58,675 nucleotides of DNA from Prevotella sp. UBA746. GTDB taxonomy: Bacteria > Bacteroidota > Bacteroidia > Bacteroidales > Bacteroidaceae. A program made the translations under genes and the position numbers. The stretch lies in contig DBKQ01000005.1 of the NCBI GenBank assembly GCA_002298545.1, forward strand, positions 68,594 through 127,268, given 5' to 3'. Shown in pieces: positions 1 through 8,088 of this stretch (position 1 is the stretch's first letter; the number at the start of each line of letters is the position of its first letter). The notes beneath the pieces were generated by a model. The model was not told where the DNA came from. It did no database searches and saw nothing but the letters and a program-made list of their open reading frames with translations.

Positions 1-34
1 GGCGGGGGAGGGGAAGAAACAAATCAGAAACTTT
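1..34. repeat. Partial copy of GC-rich inverted-repeat end
   Basis: The first 34 bases match 1167-1200 almost base for base (GGCGGGGGAGGGGAAGAA, then an AAATCAGAAA-type tail) and are the reverse complement of about 905-938. The copy is cut by the window edge. Together with the copy at 905 it brackets the RelA/SpoT-like gene in inverted orientation. Confidence 0.75.
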
Positions 35-49
35 TAAATATAATTATCT

Positions 50-901
50 ATGACACTCGACGATATAATAAAAGGTATAGAAGAGGAAATATCCTCGAAG
101 ATAAGGCGAAGCGGAATGATGTTCCGGATTTTCTCAAGGGTTAAGAGCGAAGACTCTCTCCGCCACAAGATAATGTTCAAAGACAAGAAATATCTCGCCG
201 GCAAGGCTAAGATTCAAGATATGCTCGGTATGCGTATCGTGCTTTATTTCCCCGACGACGTGGAAGCGCTGGCGATATTCCTCGGAACCAACGGCTTGGT
301 GAAGAGCTCTGTTGACGAACCGGACATCTCTACATTCTGTCCGCAACGTCTTAACCTGACGAAAAACATTCCTAAGAAATACGTCGACGACTTCCGGAAG
401 GGGCTGCCGACAGACTTGGCTCAGTATGTCGACGACACTTTCGAGATTCAGGTGCGCACTATATTCTCAGAGGGCTGGCATGAGGTGGAACACGACATGC
501 GATATAAATGTAAACAGGACTGGGTGGGCTGCGAGCAGGACAGCCGCACGCTGAACGGTATGATTGCCACTCTCGAAACCGTGGAATGGGGAATGAAAAC
601 TCTCTTCCATGAGATGTCGCAACGCAATTTCCGACAGGGCAACTACCGCGCCATGCTCCGCAACAAGATGCGCATACGCTTTGCCGACAATGATTTCTCG
701 ACTGAAGTGGCTGAGTTTCTGCAACAGCACCATGACGTGGCTCAAAGACTGCTTGATGTTGACCGCGTAGTATTCGTATTAAGCATGCTGCATCAGGAGA
801 AGGATATTCCGCTGACTTTCGACAATGTGGTATTTCTTGCCAACAATATTGATATCCAGGATGAAGAACTCTCTAAGATTGCTGCGTCAAGAAATATATA
901 A
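50..901 (+). CDS. RelA/SpoT-domain protein, divergent alarmone-synthetase-like
   Basis: The 283-residue protein carries a RelA/SpoT nucleotidyltransferase-type core. Residues 54-66 (KIQDMLGMRIVLY) match the DxxGxRI-type strand. Residues 132-148 (EIQVRT followed by WHEVEH) match the catalytic EIQIRT...WAxxEH segment of (p)ppGpp synthetases. There is no HD hydrolase, TGS or ACT domain, so it has the architecture of a small single-domain synthetase. The usual GY(R/K)S(L/I)H acceptor-binding motif is not visible between these two blocks, where the sequence runs through RLNLTK instead. The substrate may therefore differ from GDP/GTP. The C-terminal 110 residues look helical and have no recognised domain. 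The ATG start is followed by an uninterrupted frame. It stands alone between inverted copies of a GC-rich repeat. A toxic-type synthetase is possible, but no antitoxin-like partner is adjacent. Confidence 0.75.
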   Translation: MTLDDIIKGIEEEISSKIRRSGMMFRIFSRVKSEDSLRHKIMFKDKKYLAGKAKIQDMLGMRIVLYFPDDVEALAIFLGTNGLVKSSVDEPDISTFCPQRLNLTKNIPKKYVDDFRKGLPTDLAQYVDDTFEIQVRTIFSEGWHEVEHDMRYKCKQDWVGCEQDSRTLNGMIATLETVEWGMKTLFHEMSQRNFRQGNYRAMLRNKMRIRFADNDFSTEVAEFLQQHHDVAQRLLDVDRVVFVLSMLHQEKDIPLTFDNVVFLANNIDIQDEELSKIAASRNI

Positions 902-904
902 TTC

Positions 905-1200
905 AAGTTTCGGATTTATAATCTTCCCCTCCCCCGCCTCCCCTTCCAGGGGCGGAGCAGTTACTCTTTCTGCTAAAAAAAAAGAGATAATTACTTTTAA
1001 AATTAGTAATGATACAGATTTTGTAATGATACAGATTTTGTAATGACAAATATGCAAGGTTATAACAATCTCCTCCCATAAGGGATGCTACATCCACCAG
1101 ATTTTGTAATGACAAATATGCAAGGTTATAACAATTAAAGGTAACTGCTCCGCCCCTGGAAGGGGAGGCGGGGGAGGGGAAGAACTAAATCAGAAAACTT
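905..1200. repeat. Inverted-repeat-bounded element with internal direct repeats
   Basis: The element is bounded by arms of about 60 bp at 905-964 and 1141-1200 that are near-perfect reverse complements (core CTCCCCTTCCAGGGGCGGAG). The interior holds a 38-bp direct repeat at 1032-1069 and 1098-1135, plus two shorter copies of an ATACAGATTTTGTAATG unit just before it. It fills the whole gap between the RelA/SpoT-like gene and the next gene and encodes no convincing protein. It resembles a non-autonomous, MITE-like or REP-type element; that class is an inference. Confidence 0.75.
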
Positions 1201-1237
1201 AAGTATATAACCTTTTATAATAAAATGCAAGAAGGAA

Positions 1238-1741
1238 TCAGTAATTGTCGAGAACCTGGTTCTTTCTTGCTTCTTTCAGTTCCTTGTTGCGATGAATCTT
1301 GTTTATTACAGGCTGCGCCAAGAGCTTGAGCACACCGAGCAGATTTGCCCCTCCAGCAGTCTGGGCAGATGCAAGCTGGCGGTCGGTAGCCGTAAGTCCT
1401 ACATAGTCCGGACGTCGCTTTCTGTTGCCGTATACCACCACCTCGGCAAGCATTCTTGATGCCGGCAACATATAAATGGTATCCGTCAGTTCGTCGTGTT
1501 TCAGAAAGCGCATCTCACATTTTGGATGAGAGAAATTCACTCTACTGAATTTCTCCGGTATCAGAAAGGTTCCGTCCCATGCCGTCTTCACCACTTCTCT
1601 GTTGTCCCATCTTATCGCCACATCACGCAACGGCAACTTAGTATCGGCGGAGATTACTATTCCGCGTCGCTGGGCAGCCAAAGACAAACTGAATAAAGTT
1701 TCCAACAAGAATAAGGTGAAGCATAATCTGTACATGAGCAT
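1238..1741 (-). CDS. Small secreted protein with carboxypeptidase-regulatory-like domain
   Basis: About 167 residues from the chosen ATG (MLMYRLCFTLFLLE...), which gives a clean hydrophobic signal segment ending near SLAAQ. An upstream in-frame start at 1774 would add 11 residues that do not fit a signal peptide. After the signal, about 70 residues (RRGIVISADTKLPLRDVAIRW...TAWDGTFLIP) follow the pattern of the CarboxypepD_reg-like fold found at the N-terminus of SusC-type proteins, then EVVVYG, which resembles the linker before a TonB plug. No plug or barrel follows; the protein ends in a basic, helical tail. It is probably periplasmic or outer-membrane associated. Function unknown. Confidence 0.65.
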   Translation of the reverse strand: MLMYRLCFTLFLLETLFSLSLAAQRRGIVISADTKLPLRDVAIRWDNREVVKTAWDGTFLIPEKFSRVNFSHPKCEMRFLKHDELTDTIYMLPASRMLAEVVVYGNRKRRPDYVGLTATDRQLASAQTAGGANLLGVLKLLAQPVINKIHRNKELKEARKNQVLDNY

Positions 1742-1859
1742 TACATTGTTTATCTGTTCGTATTGACAATACAAATGTAACTATTATTTCTATGCACTCC
1801 TTTGAATTTAATCAAATTAACGACAATTTAGGCAATTATTAACAGTATAGAAAAAAACG

Positions 1860-1920
1860 AAAAATCCTTCACCACACCTCTTTACATCTGAAAATGAAAG
1901 GGTTATGGTGAAGGATTTTT
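1860..1920 (-). terminator. Intrinsic terminator after the GH2 gene
   Basis: Perfect 15-bp arms AAAAATCCTTCACCA (1860-1874) and TGGTGAAGGATTTTT (1906-1920) are separated by 31 nt. Read on the minus strand, the stem is followed by a T-rich run, so it should end transcription of the GH2 gene that stops at 1944. Confidence 0.75.
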
Positions 1921-1943
1921 ATTTTAAACTTATTCCGGATTAC

Positions 1944-4900
1944 TTATTTTCTTGTAAACCTCACATTCAGCGTATATGGCTTTTGAGCTACGGAATACTT
2001 CGTCAGCACGCCCGGTCCGCAACTGCTGTTGCCGAGTCCCATCATGGCGGCATCGATGTTCAGATATACATAGCTCTCTGTCTGAAGGTCGCAGTCGTGG
2101 GCGACGGTTGACAGTTGCTTTTCTGAATACGGCAGGGCGGAGAACGAGAACAGCTTGCCGTCGGTTGTGGTGACGGTATATCCCTTGCCCTTTGCCGTAG
2201 ACAAAGAGAGTGTTGCCGTCTGCTCGTGGTTGCCGCTGAACTGCGGGCGCGGATAGTGTACATACTCTCCACTGACGCTACTTGTCCATCTGCCGATGCG
2301 GGTTGCCTCAAGACGGTCTACGTAGCTGTCTTGCTTGCCCTGTCCGTACCACGACAAACTGGTCATGTCTTTGTTCATCAAGAAGGTATTTCCTATGCAT
2401 GGCAGAGGCGGAAGCTGTCCTTCGGGAGTATATGTGGCATGGAAATCCACCGACCCTTCGGCATCCATCGTATACTTGTAGTCCACTACTATCTTGCCCT
2501 TGGCATAACGATACTCCTGTGTGGCGGTAACGGTTATGGTGCCGTCGCCATTCTTTACCGAAGAGAGCGGCTTAGTGACTAAAGTCTCCGGATTGTCAAG
2601 ACGGTTGTTTTTCCAGTCCTTTGCAATCCAGTTGCCGAAGCCCTTGTCGTTGTCGAGCGGAGCGCGATAGAAATGCGGCTTCACTATATTGAACCATTCC
2701 TCGGCTGTCTTCACGTCGGTCTGCTTGCCTGTTTTCAGCGGAGCCGACTTGAAAGCCGTGGCGAGTCGGTCGTTAAGGGCAAACTGCTCGTGCTTTATTT
2801 CAAAGCCTGCCTTTGCCCATTTCGTGTCGTTCTTTAGCTGAACACTGATGTTCAGGCGCACGTCGGCATCGTTGTTGAACTTCACTGTCGGCACGGTCAT
2901 GTTCTTTATCTCGCCCCGTTTTATCTCCTTCCCGTTTTCCGTAATGCTGAACATCAATCGGTAGTTGTCCATATCCGCCATATTGTCGCGGAGAGTAACA
3001 GAGAGCTTGTTGCCGTTCAGCTCTAAAGCCATCGGTGCATACACCTGTTTCACTTCGTAGTATTTCGGGGTAGGCTTGCGGTCGGACGTTACGATGCCTT
3101 TCACGCAGAACGCCTTCAGATTAGGCACGTCGCCGAAGTCTCCACCGTATGCCACCATCGTCTTTCCGTCGTCGCGTTTCTTGAAGATTCCCTCGTCTGC
3201 CCATTCCCAGATAAAACCGCCGAGCATACGCTTGTTGCTGTAAATCTCATCCCAATATTCCTTGAAGTTTCCGAGGGCGTTGCCCATGGCATGAGCATAT
3301 TCGCTGGTCAGCACCGGTCGGTTGTCGTTTGTCTTGCGGGCGATGCTCAGCAGTCGCTCCCAACGGGCATTTTCGGGGCGCTCCATATTGTTGTCTTTCA
3401 CGCCGGGGTTCAGGTATTCCCCCTGTACTCGCGGATAGAAACGACTTATCACGTCTACATACTGCGGGTCTTTATTGTCCGGTCCCTGCGCTCCCTCGTA
3501 GTGCACGGGGCGCGTTGGATCGTACTCATGAATCCATGCTGCCGTCATGGCAAAGTTTGGTCCCCAGCCCGACTCGTTGCCGAGCGACCAGAATACTACC
3601 GACGGATGGTTTCTGTCTCTCATCACCATTCTCTGCGTGCGGTCGATGAATGCCGCTGCCCATGTGGGGTCGCTGGCGAGGGTTCCGCGCAGTCCGTGCT
3701 CCTCAAGGTCGGTCTCGTCCATTACATACATGCCGTATTCGTCGCAGAGTTCATACCACCTTTCGGAGTTCGGGTAATGACAGGTGCGCACGGCGTTTAT
3801 GTTGCATTGTTTCAGGAGTCGGATGTCTTCTATCATGCGTTCCTCCGTCATCACGTGTCCCGTCTCGGGGTCCATCTCGTGGCGGTTCACTCCGCGCAGG
3901 CGCACCTGCTTGCCGTTCACGAGCATAACGCCGTCTTTTATCTCCACGCTACGGAAGCCCACCTTCGTTTCTGCCCTCTCCACGGCATTGCCGAGGGAGT
4001 CGACAAGAGCGAGTTTAAGGGTATAGAGATACGGGTGTTCGGCATCCCATTTGTGCGGATTCTTCACCATGGTCTTCAGCCATCCGTATGGCGCATAGCC
4101 TCGCTGCGGATTGCGCTGGTTGAGGATTTTTCCCTTCTTCTCGAGATTGAGCATCGGCTCTGCCGCCTGCCACAGGGCGGTGTCTGTAACTGCCTTGCCC
4201 TGGGCATCGTAGAGCATTGCCGTGATGCGGTATCCCCTGCCCTGCTCCGTACCGCTGACGGCGAGTCGGGGGTCGACGACGAGTTCGGCATCTTTATAGT
4301 CTTTGTCGAGAACAGTCCTCACCCCGAAGTCGGCGATGCGTATCTTAGGCGTGGCATAGAGTTCTATGCTTCGGTGGATACCGGCAATGCGCCACATGTC
4401 CTGGTCTTCGAGATAGCTGCCGTCGGAGTATTTCATAACCTTCATGGCTATAAGGTTGTTGCCCTCACTGAGATATGGCGTGATAAGGAACTCTGCCGGT
4501 TCCATGCTGCCCTGCGAGTAGCCCACTTCCTTGCCGTTGATATACAGATAGAAGGCGCTCGACACGGCTCCGAACCTTACGTACACGTCTTTGCCGTTCC
4601 AACCTGCCGGAATGGTGAACATGCGGCGGTAGCAGCCTGTCGGGTTCCTTTCCACGTATGACGTGTATGTTTTCTTCGGCTCCTTCATAACGTAGGGCGG
4701 GTCTATCTTGAAGGTATATCCGCTGCTGCTGTAAATAGGAGTTCCATAGCCGTTCATCTCCCAATCGCCCGGCACGCGGAATGTTTTCCATCGCGTGTCG
4801 TCGAACTCTGGAAGGCAGAAATCCTTAGGTTGTTCGTCGGGAGTCTTTGTCCAGTTGAATTTCCAGTCGCCGTCGAGCTTCATGCTCATGTCTCCCTCTT

Positions 4901-5036
4901 GCTGAAGGTATGGCATGAATGCCGCCCTTGCCGGCATACGGTTTTTCTGCAACACATACTGGTTCTCCCAGTCGTGTTGCCCGGCATTGGCATTTAGCGA
5001 TAAAGCCATTGCCGCAGCAAGTATCATATATCTCAT
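1944..5036 (-). CDS. Secreted glycoside hydrolase family 2, beta-galactosidase type
   Basis: A 1030-residue GH2 enzyme of LacZ length with an N-terminal signal peptide (cleavage near NANAG). It shows the full family layout: jelly-roll sugar-binding domain with DWEMNGYG, immunoglobulin-like domain, TIM barrel, then a C-terminal beta-galactosidase small-chain-like domain. The barrel holds GVNRHEMDPETGH, the acid/base glutamate E488 in SLGNESGWG and the nucleophile E579 in TSEYAHAMGN, all typical of retaining beta-galactosidases. The signal peptide points to action in the periplasm on imported oligosaccharides, probably releasing terminal beta-linked galactose; the exact linkage cannot be read from sequence. 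It is a single gene with its own terminator and no SusC/SusD neighbour. A long open frame lies antisense to it and is treated as a composition artefact. Confidence 0.92.
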   Translation of the reverse strand: MRYMILAAAMALSLNANAGQHDWENQYVLQKNRMPARAAFMPYLQQEGDMSMKLDGDWKFNWTKTPDEQPKDFCLPEFDDTRWKTFRVPGDWEMNGYGTPIYSSSGYTFKIDPPYVMKEPKKTYTSYVERNPTGCYRRMFTIPAGWNGKDVYVRFGAVSSAFYLYINGKEVGYSQGSMEPAEFLITPYLSEGNNLIAMKVMKYSDGSYLEDQDMWRIAGIHRSIELYATPKIRIADFGVRTVLDKDYKDAELVVDPRLAVSGTEQGRGYRITAMLYDAQGKAVTDTALWQAAEPMLNLEKKGKILNQRNPQRGYAPYGWLKTMVKNPHKWDAEHPYLYTLKLALVDSLGNAVERAETKVGFRSVEIKDGVMLVNGKQVRLRGVNRHEMDPETGHVMTEERMIEDIRLLKQCNINAVRTCHYPNSERWYELCDEYGMYVMDETDLEEHGLRGTLASDPTWAAAFIDRTQRMVMRDRNHPSVVFWSLGNESGWGPNFAMTAAWIHEYDPTRPVHYEGAQGPDNKDPQYVDVISRFYPRVQGEYLNPGVKDNNMERPENARWERLLSIARKTNDNRPVLTSEYAHAMGNALGNFKEYWDEIYSNKRMLGGFIWEWADEGIFKKRDDGKTMVAYGGDFGDVPNLKAFCVKGIVTSDRKPTPKYYEVKQVYAPMALELNGNKLSVTLRDNMADMDNYRLMFSITENGKEIKRGEIKNMTVPTVKFNNDADVRLNISVQLKNDTKWAKAGFEIKHEQFALNDRLATAFKSAPLKTGKQTDVKTAEEWFNIVKPHFYRAPLDNDKGFGNWIAKDWKNNRLDNPETLVTKPLSSVKNGDGTITVTATQEYRYAKGKIVVDYKYTMDAEGSVDFHATYTPEGQLPPLPCIGNTFLMNKDMTSLSWYGQGKQDSYVDRLEATRIGRWTSSVSGEYVHYPRPQFSGNHEQTATLSLSTAKGKGYTVTTTDGKLFSFSALPYSEKQLSTVAHDCDLQTESYVYLNIDAAMMGLGNSSCGPGVLTKYSVAQKPYTLNVRFTRK

Positions 5037-5228
5037 AATTGTATTTCCCTTATATATATAATAATGTGTAATTACATATATCTGACGCTACGAGAAGGAT
5101 TATGTAACTATCCTATGGGGGGGATTACTATTTGTAGACAGGGGGATTCATACTGTACGGCAAGGGTATTTCTACTGGTCTACAGGGGAAGTTATAGTGG
5201 TAAAGAGGGAGCGAAACTGCCATTCGCA

Positions 5229-5320
5229 GGTGTTGTAACTACCGTTAAAAACACTTTTAACGGTAGTTAAAAACACTTTCAACGGTAGTTAAAAACACTT
5301 TTAACGGTAGTTACAACACC
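5229..5320. repeat. Perfect 22-bp inverted repeat enclosing a triple tandem repeat
   Basis: The left arm at 5229-5250 (starting GGTGTTGTAACTACCG) is the exact reverse complement of the right arm at 5299-5320. Between and within them a 22-bp unit (core AACGGTAGTTAAAAACACTT) occurs three times, so the left arm can pair with any of three partners. It sits between the AAA ATPase stop (5370) and the GH2 start (5036), both on the minus strand. It is likely a multi-register hairpin acting as terminator or attenuator. The rest of 5037-5228 shows nothing recognisable. Confidence 0.8.
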
Positions 5321-5369
5321 TTGATAGCGGCTTAACGCTCCCCTCGGCAAGCCTATCCGCCACCCGTTC

Positions 5370-6431
5370 TCATACTCTCCACACCCTTCTCCTGAGCCAT
5401 AGAGTAAGGATAGGGTCGCTAATAACAAGATGTTTCGGCTTGTCTAACATTATCAAATCTTTCTCGATAAGAGCTTTCTTCAGCCTTGAGATATTCGCAG
5501 CAGTTCCCAAACGGTAACTATTCAGCACCGCCGATTGGGTAAAGCCCGTATGCACACCATCTGCAATAGCATGAAGAAAGTTCATCTGATATGCCGACAA
5601 ATCTTCTGTCTGTTGGATAAACAACGGTTCGCAGGCATCGAGCAAGCGGTCGATGGCATACTGCAGGTCTTGCTCGGTTGTCTCGTTTTGTGTTTTCAGC
5701 CATACGAGCCAAGCCAACTGTTGTACATAAGAAGAATACCTGTCGGTTACGTTGCAGATTTCTTTTGCCAGATTTTCTGAAATATGTTTTCCTGTAAGTC
5801 TAAACCTTTCGCAGATATATTCTATCCAGTCACTCTCGCTGATTTTTCCGAGATAGAACATGTCGCCGAAACGATAAAACGGGTAGCTCTGATTCTGAAA
5901 CATCTGTTCCATCATGTGGCGTTTGCTGCCATATAGACAATACGATACATTTTTCTGCAGTTGCCATACTCCACGCAGTTTCTTTTGAAATGACAGAGAG
6001 TCTGGGAAATCACCTATCTGTTGGAACTCGTCTATACAAACAACAATCTTGCAGTCTTTTGCCTTGGCTATCGTTTCAGGCAAACGCAACACCTCTTCTG
6101 TGGTATTGTTGCCTGCATTATATTCCATCCACTCTTCCCATTTGCTGGATGTGGCACGAACAACAGCCGTGGCAAAGGAATTGACGAAATCAATCTCCGA
6201 GCGACAACCAAAGGCGTCAATATGTGCTATTCTGATGTCTTCACTTTCCACGAGCGAACAGACTTTATCAACAAGTGATGTTTTCCCCATACGTCGCGGG
6301 TATATCAATATTGTATTGATACCATAAGTGAAGTTTGCCCTCAAGCGTTCTGTTTCTTCCCTTCTGTCAGTAAATGTGTCGCCCTCTACCCGTACACCAA
6401 ACACAAACGGAGCGTTAAAGTTCTTTGCCAT
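5370..6431 (-). CDS. AAA-family ATPase of the archaeal-ATPase/DUF234-like type
   Basis: A 353-residue protein with a P-loop (PRRMGKTS, residues 45-52, after FTDRREETERL) and Walker B (VVCIDEFQQIG, D134-E135). A C-terminal winged-helix-like segment ends in DPILTLWLRRRV. This is the layout of STAND-like archaeal-type AAA ATPases that are common and often multi-copy in Bacteroidales. The physiological role of the family is poorly known; some members sit in defence or toxin-antitoxin contexts. It has its own promoter (-7 TAACTTTG on the minus strand at 6457-6464) and an operator-like palindrome just upstream. It is divergent from the structured RNA/methylase unit, so it may or may not belong to the same system. 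Confidence 0.8.
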   Translation of the reverse strand: MAKNFNAPFVFGVRVEGDTFTDRREETERLRANFTYGINTILIYPRRMGKTSLVDKVCSLVESEDIRIAHIDAFGCRSEIDFVNSFATAVVRATSSKWEEWMEYNAGNNTTEEVLRLPETIAKAKDCKIVVCIDEFQQIGDFPDSLSFQKKLRGVWQLQKNVSYCLYGSKRHMMEQMFQNQSYPFYRFGDMFYLGKISESDWIEYICERFRLTGKHISENLAKEICNVTDRYSSYVQQLAWLVWLKTQNETTEQDLQYAIDRLLDACEPLFIQQTEDLSAYQMNFLHAIADGVHTGFTQSAVLNSYRLGTAANISRLKKALIEKDLIMLDKPKHLVISDPILTLWLRRRVWRV

Positions 6432-6456
6432 AACATCTAATTTAAAATATCTGTGG

Positions 6457-6488
6457 CAAAGTTAGCAATAAATAATGTTTTTAACAAG
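6457..6488 (-). promoter_or_regulatory. Promoter of the AAA ATPase gene
   Basis: On the minus strand the -7 box TAACTTTG lies at 6457-6464 and a CTTG -33 box at 6485-6488, with 20 bp between them. This matches the Bacteroidetes primary-sigma consensus and leaves a leader of about 20 nt. Confidence 0.6.
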
Positions 6489-6514
6489 GTTGTTTAAAAC
6501 AATGTTGTTAAAAA
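6478..6514. promoter_or_regulatory. Operator-like palindrome upstream of the ATPase
   Basis: Arms TTTTTAACAA (6478-6487) and TTGTTAAAAA (6505-6514) are perfect reverse complements and enclose a second palindrome, TTGTTTAAAACAA. It overlaps the -33 box of the ATPase promoter, the position expected of a repressor site. Confidence 0.45.
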
Positions 6515-6594
6515 TGTATATGTGAAAAACAAAAATTACTACATATACATAAGGCTGCTTTGGGAAAGATTTGCAAAATGTTTTATCATGATAC

Positions 6595-6624
6595 TTTGTT
6601 TCTGAATATTATTTTGTACTTTTG
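6595..6624 (+). promoter_or_regulatory. Promoter of the structured RNA / methylase leader
   Basis: TTTG at 6595-6598 and TACTTTTG at 6617-6624, spaced 18 bp, match the Bacteroidetes -33/-7 consensus. Transcription should begin near 6630, about 335 nt before the methylase ATG. Confidence 0.65.
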
Positions 6625-6629
6625 TACCT

Positions 6630-6960
6630 ACAATCGGACTTGACCTCAAGCCACGTCCGGTTAACATCGTTGGTAAACAAAAGCATTCGCTATTATTTCG
6701 CGTTCAGCCAAAAGCCTCGGAAACTTATTGGAAATAACGTTACAAGAAATAATTGTGATAGGGCATTCGGTATGGAGTGTCCTTAGATTACTATATATTA
6801 GCAATGCATCACGCTAAGGCGTGGTGTATTCTTATTAGTAATCTGAGGTTTCCATTCCGAGGCTGCCTCATAGCTGAACGCAATAAGGAGCATCACGCCC
6901 TTTTTGCGTCTTGGCGTGATTGATAGTTGTATGCACGTATTCTCATAAAACTATCAATCA
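6630..6960 (+). ncRNA. Long structured RNA or leader upstream of the methylase
   Basis: No protein frame is evident, but nested complementary segments are dense. They include hairpin CGGAC/GTCCG (6635-6659); outer stem GCGTTCAGC/GCTGAACGC (6700-6708 with 6873-6881); stem AGCCTCGGAA/TTCCGAGGCT (6713-6722 with 6855-6864); and stem 6781-6793 with 6836-6848 (12 Watson-Crick pairs plus one G-U). A capped hairpin at 6804-6829 has an 11-bp stem with two G-U pairs and a TAAG loop. Two more hairpins follow at 6892-6920 (ATCACGCC/GGCGTGAT) and 6920-6957 (TTGATAGTT/AACTATCAA), the last directly before the methylase ATG. A competing stem, 6766-6776 with 6851-6861, excludes the 6713 stem, so two folds are possible. 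G-U pairs suggest selection on RNA. It matches no RNA family I can recognise. It could be a cis-regulatory leader or a processed small RNA. Confidence 0.6.
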
Positions 6961-6966
6961 ATCATT

Positions 6967-8088
6967 ATGGCAAACAAGAATCTTAATGCAGCCAAAGTGG
7001 CAAAGAAGGATGAATTCTATACCCAGCTTTCTGATATAGAGCGCGAGTTGCAGCATTATTGGCAGCATTTTCGAGGAAAGGTTGTGCTCTGCAACTGTGA
7101 TGACCCGTACGAAAGTAACTTCTTTAAATATTTTGCCCTTCGGTTTAATCAGCTTGGACTGAAAAAACTTATTTGTACCTGTTACAATGGTTCGCCTGTT
7201 ACAGGAAACGAACTGATGCTTCATTTCGATGGGTTTGACGATGACGAGCCTAAGAAGATTGCATACAAAGTAGAGATTACAGAAGTGAAGGACGAGAACG
7301 GGGACGGAGCTGTAGACTTGTCGGATGTACAATATCTCTTACAGAATGACAAGAATGTATTGTCGATACTAAAGACGGGGGATTTCCGTTCGCAAGAGTG
7401 CATCGAACTGCTTAAAGAAGCAGATATCGTGGTTACTAACCCTCCTTTCTCTTTGTTCCGTGAGTATATCGGGCAACTGATGGAGTACGGGAAGAAGTTT
7501 GTTATCGTGGGACATCAGAATGCTATAAAATACAAAGAGGTCTTTCCTCTTTTCAAGGATAACAAAATTTGGTTGGGTTACGGTTTTAAAGGAGCTGCTG
7601 CTCACTTTTTTTCTCCATATAAAGACACAGCAACAGCAGGGGACCATCGCCAAAACATGATAAGGGTATCGGGGGTAATGTGGTTTACTAATCTTGAAAT
7701 TCCTAAGCATTACGAGAATATGGATTTAGTCTGCCGATATTCACCAGAAGAGTATCCAACATATAATAATTATGAAGCTATAGATATAAGCAAAACCTCT
7801 GATATTCCATCAGATTTTGACGGTTTAATGGGGGTGCCGATAACTTTTATGGACAAATTTAATCCTCACCAATTCGAGATCATCGGTAATGCGTGTGATA
7901 CAGATTGGTGCAGAGAAGCTGGAATAAAAGCTATGGGGCAAACTACAATCGACCAACTGAGAGCACAAGGAAATAAAGCGCACGTAACAGCAAACATGAA
8001 TACTCTTTATATCGAGAAAAATGGCATGATATATTTGCCATATGCAAGAGTTATTATTCGCAACAAACATCCACAAACATCATGTTAA
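6967..8088 (+). CDS. EcoRI-family adenine-specific DNA methyltransferase
   Basis: A 373-residue protein of the EcoRI-type N6-adenine methylase family (modification methylase M.EcoRI type). The opening NKNLNAAKVAKKDEFYTQL and the segment VVLCNCDDPYESNFFKYFA are typical of this family. The catalytic motif NPPF at 158-161 (IVVTNPPFSLF) marks an amino-methyltransferase that flips out adenine. It would transfer methyl from S-adenosylmethionine to a short recognition sequence that cannot be deduced here. Its stop codon overlaps the start of the DUF262-HNH gene by 7 bp, so the two are translationally coupled. That coupling argues for a restriction-modification-like pair. A long structured leader with its own promoter precedes it, and a hairpin (6920-6957) ends only 9 nt before the ATG. 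Regulation of translation by that leader is an inference. Confidence 0.88.
   Translation: MANKNLNAAKVAKKDEFYTQLSDIERELQHYWQHFRGKVVLCNCDDPYESNFFKYFALRFNQLGLKKLICTCYNGSPVTGNELMLHFDGFDDDEPKKIAYKVEITEVKDENGDGAVDLSDVQYLLQNDKNVLSILKTGDFRSQECIELLKEADIVVTNPPFSLFREYIGQLMEYGKKFVIVGHQNAIKYKEVFPLFKDNKIWLGYGFKGAAAHFFSPYKDTATAGDHRQNMIRVSGVMWFTNLEIPKHYENMDLVCRYSPEEYPTYNNYEAIDISKTSDIPSDFDGLMGVPITFMDKFNPHQFEIIGNACDTDWCREAGIKAMGQTTIDQLRAQGNKAHVTANMNTLYIEKNGMIYLPYARVIIRNKHPQTSC

Noticed and set aside
3291..4661. 456-codon open frame antisense to the GH2 gene
   Set aside because: It lies wholly inside a complete GH2 gene, shows no domain or signal, and reflects codon bias of the opposite strand.
6630..6960. Retron ncRNA, OMEGA RNA of an IscB-type nuclease, 6S RNA, tmRNA or RNase P RNA
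   Set aside because: No reverse transcriptase or IscB/TnpB gene follows; conserved cores of tmRNA and RNase P are absent; the transcript is longer than 6S RNA and has extra 5' and 3' hairpins, though the 6700-6881 part alone has 6S-like length.
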